Shown piece after piece: positions 25,319 to 33,676 of a stretch of 64,000 bases of DNA. The DNA is from Runella sp. SP2. Its GTDB lineage: Bacteria > Bacteroidota > Bacteroidia > Cytophagales > Spirosomataceae. The stretch lies in NCBI RefSeq assembly GCF_003711225.1, contig NZ_CP031030.1, forward strand, positions 6,623,501 through 6,687,500, in the 5' to 3' direction. The notes below the pieces were generated by a model. That model had not been told where the DNA came from. It saw only the letters and a program-made list of their open reading frames with translations, and made no database searches. Positions within the stretch are counted from its first letter, which is position 1. Every line of letters begins with the position of its first letter. Both the position numbers and the translations under genes were made by a program.

Positions 25319-26875
25319 ATGCACTGTCAACCCTTACCACTTGCATCCACAGGGGCGTTTCCCCCACTTTTTTTAGATTATATTTCCCAAAAAGACCAGT
25401 TGCAGCCATTCTACGGTTTATTCCCTGTTCTTGAAAACTTTGAAAAACAACTTCAGCAAAAGTCCACGTTTAGCCAGCAACACCGTGAAGTGTTGGTGCA
25501 ATCGCTTGAACGTCAGTATGCTCATTTGAGTCAGAAGCCCGACTTCTCGAGTTTATTGAACGAAAATACATTTACCGTCACCACGGGACATCAGCTCAAT
25601 ATTTTTACTGGACCGTTGTACGTCATTTATAAGATTGTAACGACCATCAACTTGGCGCGTCAGCTCAAAGCTGCTTATCCCAATTATGATTTTGTGCCAG
25701 TGTATTGGATGGCAACCGAAGACCACGACTTCGACGAAATCAGTTATTTTAATCTTTTTGGTAAAAAATATACGTGGCAAACCCAACAAAAAGGGGCCGT
25801 AGGCCGAATGAACCCGAGAGAGTTGGGGGAAGCGTTGAAAATTTTGCCTGAACGACTGCCTATTTTTGAAAAAGCCTACCTGCGTCACGACAACCTTGCG
25901 GATGCTGTGCGTTGTTACATGAACGATTTGTTTGGCAAAGATGGCTTGGTGTGCGTGGATGGTGATGATGCGGCATTAAAACGTTTGTTTTTACCCGTTA
26001 TCGAAGATGAACTCAAAAATTCAAAGGCGTTTGATTTGGTGAAAAGTACCACGGAAGCCATCGAAAGCCTTGGATACCACACCCAGATTAGCCCGCGCGA
26101 AATCAACTTCTTTTATTTGGCGGATGGCCTGCGCGAACGGATTGTAAAAGAAGGCGACGAATACAAAGCGCTCAATTCGGATATTTCATTTTCTGAAGCA
26201 GAGATTTTAGCCCTGGCCAATGAGCATCCTGAGCAATTTAGTCCCAACGTTGTACTGCGCCCGTTGTACCAAGAAATCATTTTACCCAACTTAGCCTACA
26301 TCGGCGGCCCTTCGGAAGTGCCGTATTGGATGCAGTTGAAGGGTGTTTTTGATCATTATCAAGTGCCCTTTCCGTTGTTGTTGCCGCGCAATTTTGCGTT
26401 GTATGTAAACGCTGCGAGCCAAAAACGCGCGGAAAAACTAGGAGTGACGGTCGAAAACCTGTTTTGGGATGATGTACGCTTGCGCAAGTCTTTTGTAGAA
26501 AAAACATCGACGGTGTCGCTGGAATTGGCGCAGGAAAAGAAGGCGATAGAAGAGGTTTTCAACGACATTTTGCACAAAGCCTTGGCCATTGACAAAACCC
26601 TTGAAGGAGCGGTTAATGCCGAAAAAGTGAAAATGCTGAATACACTCGAAAATTTAGAAAAACGCCTTCAAAAAGCCGAAGAGCGCAATCACGAAACGGA
26701 AGTAAATCAGTTATTGGGCTTAAAAGCGAAACTTTTCCCGAGCGGAGGGTTGCAGGAGCGTAGTGAAAACTTCCTTAATTTTTATCTCAACGATAGCACA
26801 TTCATTGAGAAACTATTGGCGCATTTTAATCCCCTTGATTTTTGCTTTAATATTTTGACCGAAGAAGGAGAGTAA
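25319..26875 (+). CDS. bshC: BshC, cysteine-adding enzyme of bacillithiol synthesis
   Basis: 518 residues, within the family range. Typical stretches are VTTGHQLNIFTGPLYVIYK, VPVYWMATEDHDFDEI and LRPLYQEIILPNLAYIGGP, then PFPLLLPRNFALYV and a long C-terminal coiled coil (residues 380-480). BshC joins cysteine to glucosaminyl-malate, the last step of making the thiol bacillithiol. BshA and BshB are not in this window, which is normal because the genes are often scattered. Confidence 0.95.
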   Translation: MHCQPLPLASTGAFPPLFLDYISQKDQLQPFYGLFPVLENFEKQLQQKSTFSQQHREVLVQSLERQYAHLSQKPDFSSLLNENTFTVTTGHQLNIFTGPLYVIYKIVTTINLARQLKAAYPNYDFVPVYWMATEDHDFDEISYFNLFGKKYTWQTQQKGAVGRMNPRELGEALKILPERLPIFEKAYLRHDNLADAVRCYMNDLFGKDGLVCVDGDDAALKRLFLPVIEDELKNSKAFDLVKSTTEAIESLGYHTQISPREINFFYLADGLRERIVKEGDEYKALNSDISFSEAEILALANEHPEQFSPNVVLRPLYQEIILPNLAYIGGPSEVPYWMQLKGVFDHYQVPFPLLLPRNFALYVNAASQKRAEKLGVTVENLFWDDVRLRKSFVEKTSTVSLELAQEKKAIEEVFNDILHKALAIDKTLEGAVNAEKVKMLNTLENLEKRLQKAEERNHETEVNQLLGLKAKLFPSGGLQERSENFLNFYLNDSTFIEKLLAHFNPLDFCFNILTEEGE

Positions 26876-26877
26876 GA

Positions 26878-26913
26878 GATAGAGCTCAACTGCTTAATAG
26901 TAAGGGCTCTATC
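26878..26913 (+). terminator. Weak terminator candidate after bshC
   Basis: GATAGAGC (26878-26885) pairs with GCTCTATC (26906-26913) around a 20-base loop, starting two bases after the bshC stop. No strong T-run follows. Confidence 0.35.
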
Positions 26914-26960
26914 GAAAAGTGTATTTTTAGTGATAGTAGGGTTCAAGTAATGTACACGCC

Positions 26961-28388
26961 ATGAAAAACTATCGATTAAATAAGCTTTATAAGCTATGGA
27001 GGCTTGCTACTTTAGGTTTAATATTAGTTGTTTCTTGCTCAAAAGGAGATAGGCCAACTCCCATAAGTTCTGTTATTCCCAGTGGAGAGTTACCCACTAT
27101 AAAACCTAGAGGGAATGAAAATTACCTAAAGGGGAACTCTGATTATATCTACAACCAAGAGAAGGTAAAGACTTTTGAACTAATTATTAAAGATAAAGAT
27201 TTAGAAAAGCTCAATTTCGACCCTGTCAATCAAGATTATGTAGAAGGAGCTTTGATATTTGAGGGGGATACGATTAGCCCAATTGGTGTACGTTACAAAG
27301 GTTCGATTGGGGCGTTTGCAGGTTGTTTGTCTAATCCAGATTGGACGCGGCCTTCTGGTCAAAAGGTTTGTGAAAAGCTCAGTTTACAAATAAAAATTAA
27401 CTGGAAAGAGCGCAAAGAGCGTTTTTTTGACTTAAATAAGCTTCAATTTCATGCGCAAAACTACGACAAGTCCCAGCTTCGTGAACGCCTAGCGTATTGG
27501 CTTTTTGCCGAAATGGGCGTTCCTTCTCCACGTTCAGTGCACGCACGACTGCTTATCAATAAAAAATATTCGGGATTATACGGCCTAACGGAAGAGGTAG
27601 ATAATCGCTTTGCGGAATATTTTTATAAAGAAGGTAAAGGGAATATCTACAAGGAAGTTTGGCCACTAAAAGCCAATGGTGAGGTGCAATCGGATGCTGA
27701 ACTTATCAATGCTTTAAAAACGAATGAAGAGCAGCAAGATATTGGCTTAATCAAAGAATTTGGTCAAGCAATTGCGGCTTCTAACGCATCAAATAACAAA
27801 GATGTAGTAAGAAAGTATATGAAAATCAATGAGTTGATGTCATACGTTGTAGTCGATAGAGCCATTCGGCATGACGACGGCCCGTTTCATTGGTATTGTA
27901 ACAATGAAACCGTCAATTCCTGCACAAACCACAATTACTACTGGTTTGAAGATAAAAAAAATAGAAAAATGCACCTCATTCCATGGGATATGGACGGCAC
28001 GTTTGAACATGTAATCAAAAATGCGAATGAATATACGTCTTTGGCGGATAAATGGGGTGGGACATCGAATAACTGCCTACCTTTTGCCAAAGGAAGTGGT
28101 AATTTAAAACACCGTTCAGCTGCTTGTGAAAAACTGACAGCAGCATGGGTTGCTTTTGATCAGGAATATGCTTCCATCAAAAGCGATTTTCAGACTAATT
28201 TCGTTTCAAATGATAAAATACTTACCCAGTTAGACAAATGGGCAAAGCAAATTGAACCGTACATTATTGAAGCAGATAACATTCATAATAAAGACATTAT
28301 GTATGCTGCAAATAAAAGAACAACGACACTTCTTGTTTGGCAAAATGCAACAAATACTTTGAGAAGCCAAGTAAAAGCCATTCAATGA
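26961..28388 (+). CDS. CotH-kinase-like lipoprotein
   Basis: 475 residues. A lipoprotein signal ends at LVVSC (Cys about residue 26). The rest matches CotH-type proteins: FELIIKDKDLEKLNFDP, IGVRYKGSIGAF, FDLNKLQFHAQNYDKSQLRE and GLYGLTEEVDNRFAE. Catalytic-site candidates lie in DRAIRHDDGPFHWY and LIPWDMDGTF. CotH of spore formers is an atypical protein kinase; the bacterial lipoprotein relatives are of unknown substrate. The gene appears more AT-rich than its neighbours by eye and is followed by decayed sequence, which suggests an accessory origin. Confidence 0.87.
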   Translation: MKNYRLNKLYKLWRLATLGLILVVSCSKGDRPTPISSVIPSGELPTIKPRGNENYLKGNSDYIYNQEKVKTFELIIKDKDLEKLNFDPVNQDYVEGALIFEGDTISPIGVRYKGSIGAFAGCLSNPDWTRPSGQKVCEKLSLQIKINWKERKERFFDLNKLQFHAQNYDKSQLRERLAYWLFAEMGVPSPRSVHARLLINKKYSGLYGLTEEVDNRFAEYFYKEGKGNIYKEVWPLKANGEVQSDAELINALKTNEEQQDIGLIKEFGQAIAASNASNNKDVVRKYMKINELMSYVVVDRAIRHDDGPFHWYCNNETVNSCTNHNYYWFEDKKNRKMHLIPWDMDGTFEHVIKNANEYTSLADKWGGTSNNCLPFAKGSGNLKHRSAACEKLTAAWVAFDQEYASIKSDFQTNFVSNDKILTQLDKWAKQIEPYIIEADNIHNKDIMYAANKRTTTLLVWQNATNTLRSQVKAIQ

Positions 28389-28415
28389 AATTGTGTTTAA
28401 AACGCTCATTGGCTT

Positions 28416-28580
28416 TTACAATCCAGAAAATTTGTCATTTAACTTTAACTGGCGTTCGGGATTAAGATTGCTTTCTTGAATCAGCATATTGGGCGTAACG
28501 CCAGCAAATTGTTTGAAATCTTTGAATTTTTCATTTTTAACAGGTTGTTGGGTGAAACATAACTGTACAAAAATGAGGGC
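28416..28580 (-). pseudogene. C-terminal remnant of an AraC-family regulator
   Basis: A 54-codon open stretch ending in TAA reads FKDFKQFAGVTPNML, followed by a non-conserved tail. This is the last helix region of AraC HTH domains; the intact AraC gene at 32804 has RDFKQFTGVVPSGF at the same place. No start codon and no upstream HTH part remain; the sequence upstream (LCFTQQPVKNEK) is only vaguely like the recognition helix. I read it as a decayed gene end. Confidence 0.65.
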
Positions 28581-28615
28581 TTAAAACTGGTTTTTAGTGG
28601 TAAAAAATCGTTGAA

Positions 28616-29185
28616 CTACGACTTCCCAAAAAATACCTCCCAAATCTGATCCAGCAACGCCTGATTACCCAAAAGTAAATAAGCGACAATTGCCAAATTG
28701 AACACATAATATCCGAGTCCAATCAGGTATGGTTTGTAGGTTTTGCGAGTAAAAAATTCTACTACAAACAACAATACCCATAAGCCCAATTGTACAGCTA
28801 AACCATTGATAAGCAGGCGTGCTACCGCAGGATTGATAAAGGGTATGACGGTCATCACCATAAACCGGGCATGATAAGCGGGCTTTCGGCGAAAGTAAAT
28901 AGCCAAACCATAAAAAACCAAGAACACAGGTACATCGAATAGATTGGCAGTGAAAACAGGCAGGCTTTTTTCTCGACTTTGCTCTTGGTTGATAATCAGT
29001 AAAAGCGAGACGACCATCAAGGCCACCACTACGTACGACGCTTTGCCTACGAATCGATGCCATTCGAGTTTTTTCTGCACAATCAAAATCGGCTGAACAA
29101 TGAGCAGCAGTAACCAGATAATGATGAAGAGAGCGTGAAAGTGAGTAACGGTAGTGATGGCAATAGGAACATTGCCAATGTTACG
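28616..29185 (-). CDS. Multi-pass membrane protein, N-terminus probably truncated
   Basis: The frame is open from a stop at 29186-29188 to 28616, 189 codons, but has no ATG or GTG near its beginning; the first usable codon is a TTG at 29086, in the middle of conserved-looking sequence. The extra upstream residues (ITTVTHFHALFIIIWLLLL, then PILIVQKKLEWHRFVGK) look genuinely coding: a His-containing loop and a membrane helix, followed by three more helices. Similar proteins in Bacteroidota begin earlier, so the 5' end seems lost, perhaps when the gap to the divergent gene at 29303 was remodelled. Function unknown. Confidence 0.55.
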   Translation of the reverse strand, partial: RNIGNVPIAITTVTHFHALFIIIWLLLLIVQPILIVQKKLEWHRFVGKASYVVVALMVVSLLLIINQEQSREKSLPVFTANLFDVPVFLVFYGLAIYFRRKPAYHARFMVMTVIPFINPAVARLLINGLAVQLGLWVLLFVVEFFTRKTYKPYLIGLGYYVFNLAIVAYLLLGNQALLDQIWEVFFGKS

Positions 29186-29302
29186 TCAGGCTGTATCAAC
29201 AAAAGTAAAAATAGGCTTGAGGCCGCTTTTTTGGTTGTGAAATGCTCACTTTGATACGCACAAGTCAGCAACTTATTCCTCCATTTCTCAACTCCTTTTT
29301 TG

Positions 29303-31660
29303 ATGATGATACGTTTTTTTGCTTTGTGGGTGATGAATTGCATTTGCGTTTCGGTAGCAAGTGCTCAAGTGACGTACTATGTTGCGCCTAACGGGCAAGA
29401 TACCCATACAGGTACGCTGCAACGGCCCTTCAAAAGCGTATCCAAAGCCATCTCCCTAGCCAAGCAAGCCAAAGGAGCAAAGGTGAAAATCTATTTGCGT
29501 GAAGGAGTTTATTATTTGCCTACTTCCATCACGTTGGATGCTACGGAGGTAAAGGCATCAGCGCTGGAAATCGAAGGATATGCCAATGAAAAAGTGACTA
29601 TTGGCGGGGGAGAAGCTGTACAGTTAGCATGGAAACCGTTTAAAAACGGTATTTATCAGGCTCAAGTAAGCGGTAATACTGCCTTCGAACAACTTTTTAT
29701 CAATGGGCAATTACAGCATTTGGCACGTTTTCCCAATTATGACTCCACCGCTCGGGTATTTCATGGAACATCGGCGGAGGCAACAAGCCCCGAACGCGTG
29801 CGGATGTGGAGTCAACCCGAAGGAGGGCATGTCCACGCCCTTCACTCGGGCGAATGGGGCGGATTTCACTACCTAATTACGGGCAAAAGCCAAAACGGCG
29901 AGTTGGCGTTGGAGGGGGGCTGGCAAAACAACCGCCCGTCGTCGATGCACAAACAGCACCGTTTTGTCGAAAATATTTGGGAAGAATTGGATGCACCCCA
30001 CGAATGGTATTTTGATAAAAAGACCCGTACGCTGTATTTTATCCCGCCACCAAACTTAAATTTGGCCAAAGCACGGGTGGAAGTATCGGGGCTACATTCC
30101 TTGTTTGAACTGCGCGGCACTCCCGAAAAACCGTTGCGTAATGTTCATTTCAAAAACCTGCATTTTATACATACCGAACGTAGCTTTATGGAAACCAAAG
30201 AACCGTTGGTGCGCAGCGATTGGACGTTTTTTCGCGGTGGAGCCGTGCTGTTGGAGGGAGCAGAAAACTGTACCATTACCGATTGTGAATTTACCGATTT
30301 AGGAGGGAATGCCATCGTAATGAGCAAATACAATAGAAATAATACCGTTAAAGGGTGTTATATTCATCATATCGGGGCGAGTGCCGTAGCGTTTGTGGGT
30401 GACCCCAAGGCCGTACGTTCTCCCTCGTTTCGGTATGAATTGTCGATTCCCTACGAGCAACTGGATAAAACTCCTGGCCCTAAAAACAACAATTACCCGC
30501 AAGCTTGTTGGGTAGAGGATAATTTAATCCACGATGTAGGCCAAATTGAAAAGCAGGCGACGGGGGTTCAAATCGAGATGTCGGCGCAGATTACCGTGCG
30601 TCACAATAGTATTTACAACACGCCAAGGGCTGGAATAAACATCGGCGATGGGGCGTGGGGCGGGCACGTGCTGGAGTACAACGATGTGTTTAACACAGTA
30701 CTAGAGACGGGCGACCACGGCGCGTTTAATTCTTGGGGGCGTGACCGCTTTTGGTACGCTAACCGACGCTACATGGATAGTCTGACAGCGGTACATCCAG
30801 AACTGATACTGCTCGATGCGCAGCAAACGACGATTATTCGTAATAACCGTTTTCGCTGCGATCACGGCTGGGACATTGACCTCGACGACGGTTCTTCTAA
30901 CTATCACATTTACAGCAATGTATGCCTCAATGGTGGCCTCAAACTTCGGGAAGGATTTTACCGAACGGTTGAGAACAACATCATGGTTAACAACTCATTT
31001 CACCCGCACGTTTGGTTTAAAAACAGCCACGATGTGTTTCGGCACAACATTGTGATGAAAAAGTATTTTCCTATTCAAATCAACGATTGGGGCAAGGAGA
31101 TTGACCAAAATTTATTCCCTGATTCAGCTGCTTTGGCGTTGGCTCAAAAGAACGGCACCGACTCCCGAAGTAAGGCTGGAAACCCTGTTTTTGTGAATGC
31201 CTCGCAGGGAAATTATACCGTTAAGAACGCATCGGTGGCGCTAACAGTCGGTTTCAAAAACTTTCTGATGCAGTCGTTTGGTGTGCAGAAAATTTCCCTG
31301 AAAAAACGAGCTTTACAGCCTGAGTTTCCAGCACTGCTAACCGACGAATCGGTGGAAGGAAAGGCCGTGGCGATTAATTGGCTAGGCAGTTTGCTCAAAA
31401 ACGTTGAAGGCTTAGGCGAACGCTCTGCCTATGGCCTTCCCGATGAAACGGGCGTCATCATAACGAGTATCGGTGTCAATAGCCTGTTGTCGAAAGCAGG
31501 TTTACAACCCAAAGACGTCATCCGCGTGGCCAACAACAAGCCAGTCAAAACCATTCGCGATTTGCTGGAAGTCTATCAAGAAGTCAACTGGCAGGGGCAC
31601 ATGGAAGTAGAAGCATTGCGAAATCAGCAGTGGGTGAAAGTAAGGCTACCGTTAAAGTAA
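29303..31660 (+). CDS. Exported parallel beta-helix protein with C-terminal PDZ domain
   Basis: 785 residues from the ATG at 29303 (a second ATG at 29306 is equivalent). The signal peptide ends near VASAQ. Residues 25-130 (TYYVAPNGQDTHTGTLQRPF) start a pectate-lyase-like right-handed beta-helix, continued by NCTITDCEFTDLGGNAIV and IYNTPRAGINIGDGAWGG. Residues about 700-785 form a PDZ-like domain (SIGVNSLLSKAGLQPKDVIR). Beta-helix proteins of this kind are mostly polysaccharide lyases, epimerases or glycosidases; the substrate and the reason for the PDZ tail are unknown. Confidence 0.87.
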   Translation: MMIRFFALWVMNCICVSVASAQVTYYVAPNGQDTHTGTLQRPFKSVSKAISLAKQAKGAKVKIYLREGVYYLPTSITLDATEVKASALEIEGYANEKVTIGGGEAVQLAWKPFKNGIYQAQVSGNTAFEQLFINGQLQHLARFPNYDSTARVFHGTSAEATSPERVRMWSQPEGGHVHALHSGEWGGFHYLITGKSQNGELALEGGWQNNRPSSMHKQHRFVENIWEELDAPHEWYFDKKTRTLYFIPPPNLNLAKARVEVSGLHSLFELRGTPEKPLRNVHFKNLHFIHTERSFMETKEPLVRSDWTFFRGGAVLLEGAENCTITDCEFTDLGGNAIVMSKYNRNNTVKGCYIHHIGASAVAFVGDPKAVRSPSFRYELSIPYEQLDKTPGPKNNNYPQACWVEDNLIHDVGQIEKQATGVQIEMSAQITVRHNSIYNTPRAGINIGDGAWGGHVLEYNDVFNTVLETGDHGAFNSWGRDRFWYANRRYMDSLTAVHPELILLDAQQTTIIRNNRFRCDHGWDIDLDDGSSNYHIYSNVCLNGGLKLREGFYRTVENNIMVNNSFHPHVWFKNSHDVFRHNIVMKKYFPIQINDWGKEIDQNLFPDSAALALAQKNGTDSRSKAGNPVFVNASQGNYTVKNASVALTVGFKNFLMQSFGVQKISLKKRALQPEFPALLTDESVEGKAVAINWLGSLLKNVEGLGERSAYGLPDETGVIITSIGVNSLLSKAGLQPKDVIRVANNKPVKTIRDLLEVYQEVNWQGHMEVEALRNQQWVKVRLPLK

Positions 31661-31687
31661 GGACGTCGAAATATCAGACAATGAATT

Positions 31688-31855
31688 TCAAGGGGAATTC
31701 TCTTGTTTTCGGTTTGTTAAAAAAGGACATGCTGCCAGCAGCAAAAAAAACAAAATAGAAAACCATTCTCTTCCCTGAAAATTCTTGATGACTTGCGGGT
31801 GCATTTCATTGATTTTTGCCACTTGCTCGGCGGTAAGGTCAATGAGTGCGTTCAT
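31688..31855 (-). CDS. Small single-span membrane protein of unknown function
   Basis: 55 residues, beginning MNALIDLTAEQVAKINEMHP and ending in TNRKQENSP. A cytosolic helical half is followed by one membrane helix (WFSILFFLLLAACPFL). It starts 15 bases downstream of the stop of the membrane-protein gene at 31871 on the same strand, so it could be the last gene of the AraC operon. Regular codons and the position support it, but it is short. Confidence 0.5.
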   Translation of the reverse strand: MNALIDLTAEQVAKINEMHPQVIKNFQGREWFSILFFLLLAACPFLTNRKQENSP

Positions 31856-31870
31856 TCGGTGATTTTGAGT

Positions 31871-32731
31871 TTAGTGTTCTGTTATTCTACTTTTCTTGGA
31901 TTTTGTCAATAAAGCTACTCCCAACCAATACAAAAGGAAAAATGGTATGCCTGGAATAAAGAATAGCATCAAAAATTCTAACCCTTTGGGAAAGTTAAAT
32001 TGAATAAAATAAATCATTGTCGCAGTGATTATCCCAAGTAGGCTAAAAATGACGGACACGATTGGTGACCAACTATTGATGTGCCGCAACTTATAAAAAT
32101 AGATTGAAAGCCATATTATCAACGAAAACTGAATCAGTCGCCCCAATATGCCAATGTTAACAACAGTTGGGCTGTCATAATGTCTTGCGAAATCTTCTAC
32201 TTTTTTGCCTTGACTTATCCATTCTTTCATTGCTTCGGGATATAGGTAATGATGCCTAAATTCCCAGCTAAACTCGGCAAAAGCAAGAATAAAAACGGCT
32301 GTCATCAACCACCTCATTAAACGCTTATCTTTGAACGAGTTGCTCATCAATAGCAAGAGGCCAAATACGCCAAAAAGTATTGCTGCGATGAATAAGAAAA
32401 TATAGCGTAAATGCTCTCGTTCGGGGTGCTCAAGCATTCTGAGACTGAGGTCAGGGGCGGAGGCTAATCCAAATATACCTATCAATGGGCAAACCAGTAA
32501 AAACAAAAATGCACTACCAATGGGCACGCCTTCAAATGATTGTGGGGAATAGTAAAAGAGTAACAAAACCGCCAAAACAATGGCCACTGAAATAGCGGCA
32601 CAAATGATGATATACCGCTGAAAACTATTTCCCTCCACATAGGGAGAATAGCGGCCAATTAGGCTCATAACCAAAAAAGGGAGTATGATTAAAACGAAGG
32701 TTATCAGAATAGATATGGCTTTCCTTTTCAT
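31871..32731 (-). CDS. Multi-pass membrane protein of unknown function
   Basis: 286 residues from MKRKAISILITFVLIILPF at 32731. A longer start at 32803 abuts the AraC stop codon and would add 24 residues. About eight membrane helices are visible (IIICAAISVAIVLAVLLLFY, FLFIAAILFGVFGLLLL, FLMLFFIPGIPFFLLYWLG and others). No family recognised. It follows the AraC-type regulator on the same strand and is a plausible target or partner of it. Confidence 0.72.
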   Translation of the reverse strand: MKRKAISILITFVLIILPFLVMSLIGRYSPYVEGNSFQRYIIICAAISVAIVLAVLLLFYYSPQSFEGVPIGSAFLFLLVCPLIGIFGLASAPDLSLRMLEHPEREHLRYIFLFIAAILFGVFGLLLLMSNSFKDKRLMRWLMTAVFILAFAEFSWEFRHHYLYPEAMKEWISQGKKVEDFARHYDSPTVVNIGILGRLIQFSLIIWLSIYFYKLRHINSWSPIVSVIFSLLGIITATMIYFIQFNFPKGLEFLMLFFIPGIPFFLLYWLGVALLTKSKKSRITEH

Positions 32732-32803
32732 TCGTTTACAAGGGTTTATGTTTTTGCAAACGTAGGAATAGAAAGGAGGGAAAGCATAGTAAAAAAACGA
32801 CAT

Positions 32804-33589
32804 TTAGTATATCACAGCATTCTCAAAATCAAACCCCGAAGGAACGACGCCCGTAAATTGCTTAAAATCCCGTAACAAGTGATTGGGATCAAAATAGCCA
32901 CAATGGTACGTTATATCGACCCATTTTAAAGTAGGGTTTTGTTTTCTCAAGTTCATCACCTGATTGAATCGAAGCAGACGCTGATAAATTTTTGGACTTA
33001 CTCCTATGCGTTCCAAAAACTGACGCTCAAATTGCCGAGAACTTACACAAGCGGCTGACGCTAGTTGGTCTAAGGTTTGCATTCGTAAATTGGTTTGGGT
33101 CAGGACAGCGTCGATAGGTAATGCTGCGACTTTACTTCTGCTCAGTTGACGAACCAAATACTCGTTTGTCAAGGAAATAACTTCGGCGTCAGAGTCGGCA
33201 TTGCAAATGTGTTCTGAAAGCTGCTTCACCTCTCCACCCAACACCGCCGTACTTTCTTCGTATGTATTCGCAAAATACGTCATCGGGACGTTTAGTAGCC
33301 GATAGATTCCACCAGGCTGAAATAGTATCTTAAACATACAATACCCATCTGGAACCAGCAGCTTGGTGTTCCCAATTGTTGCCTGCCCCATAATCATCGT
33401 ATTAAAAGAGGTCATAGGTTTTCCTGTTGCATCAAAGGGCTGGGGCTGGCTGCGGGGGTAAAAATAGAGGCATTGCTCAGGTGCGGGAGACATGGTCAAA
33501 GGAACACCACTCCCTTGGCCAAGGCGAAGCAGCCAATATTCTTTTACGAAAGGGCGCAAAAGGGGCGGGGGGAGAAATTTTTGTAACAA
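32804..33589 (-). CDS. AraC-family transcriptional regulator
   Basis: 261 residues. Residues 1-140 look like the DUF6597-type sensing domain (LLRPFVKEYWLLRLG, YCMFKILFQPGGIYRLLNVP). Residues 160-255 carry the two helix-turn-helix units (MQTLDQLASAACVSSRQFER, then DITYHCGYFDPNHLLRDFKQ). Regulators of this type bind DNA near their own operon. The membrane protein gene follows directly downstream. Confidence 0.9.
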   Translation of the reverse strand: MLQKFLPPPLLRPFVKEYWLLRLGQGSGVPLTMSPAPEQCLYFYPRSQPQPFDATGKPMTSFNTMIMGQATIGNTKLLVPDGYCMFKILFQPGGIYRLLNVPMTYFANTYEESTAVLGGEVKQLSEHICNADSDAEVISLTNEYLVRQLSRSKVAALPIDAVLTQTNLRMQTLDQLASAACVSSRQFERQFLERIGVSPKIYQRLLRFNQVMNLRKQNPTLKWVDITYHCGYFDPNHLLRDFKQFTGVVPSGFDFENAVIY

Positions 33590-33676
33590 AGCAAAGCAGG
33601 TTTAGTATCGTTGAAAATACATTAAACCCGCCTGATACACAAAAAGATAGCATTAAAGTTAGTAAACGGTCCAACG

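Noticed and set aside
29083-29343. Minus-strand frame of 86 codons before the membrane gene
   Set aside because: It is in a different frame from the conserved membrane protein and looks non-coding; the true frame ends at the stop at 29186.
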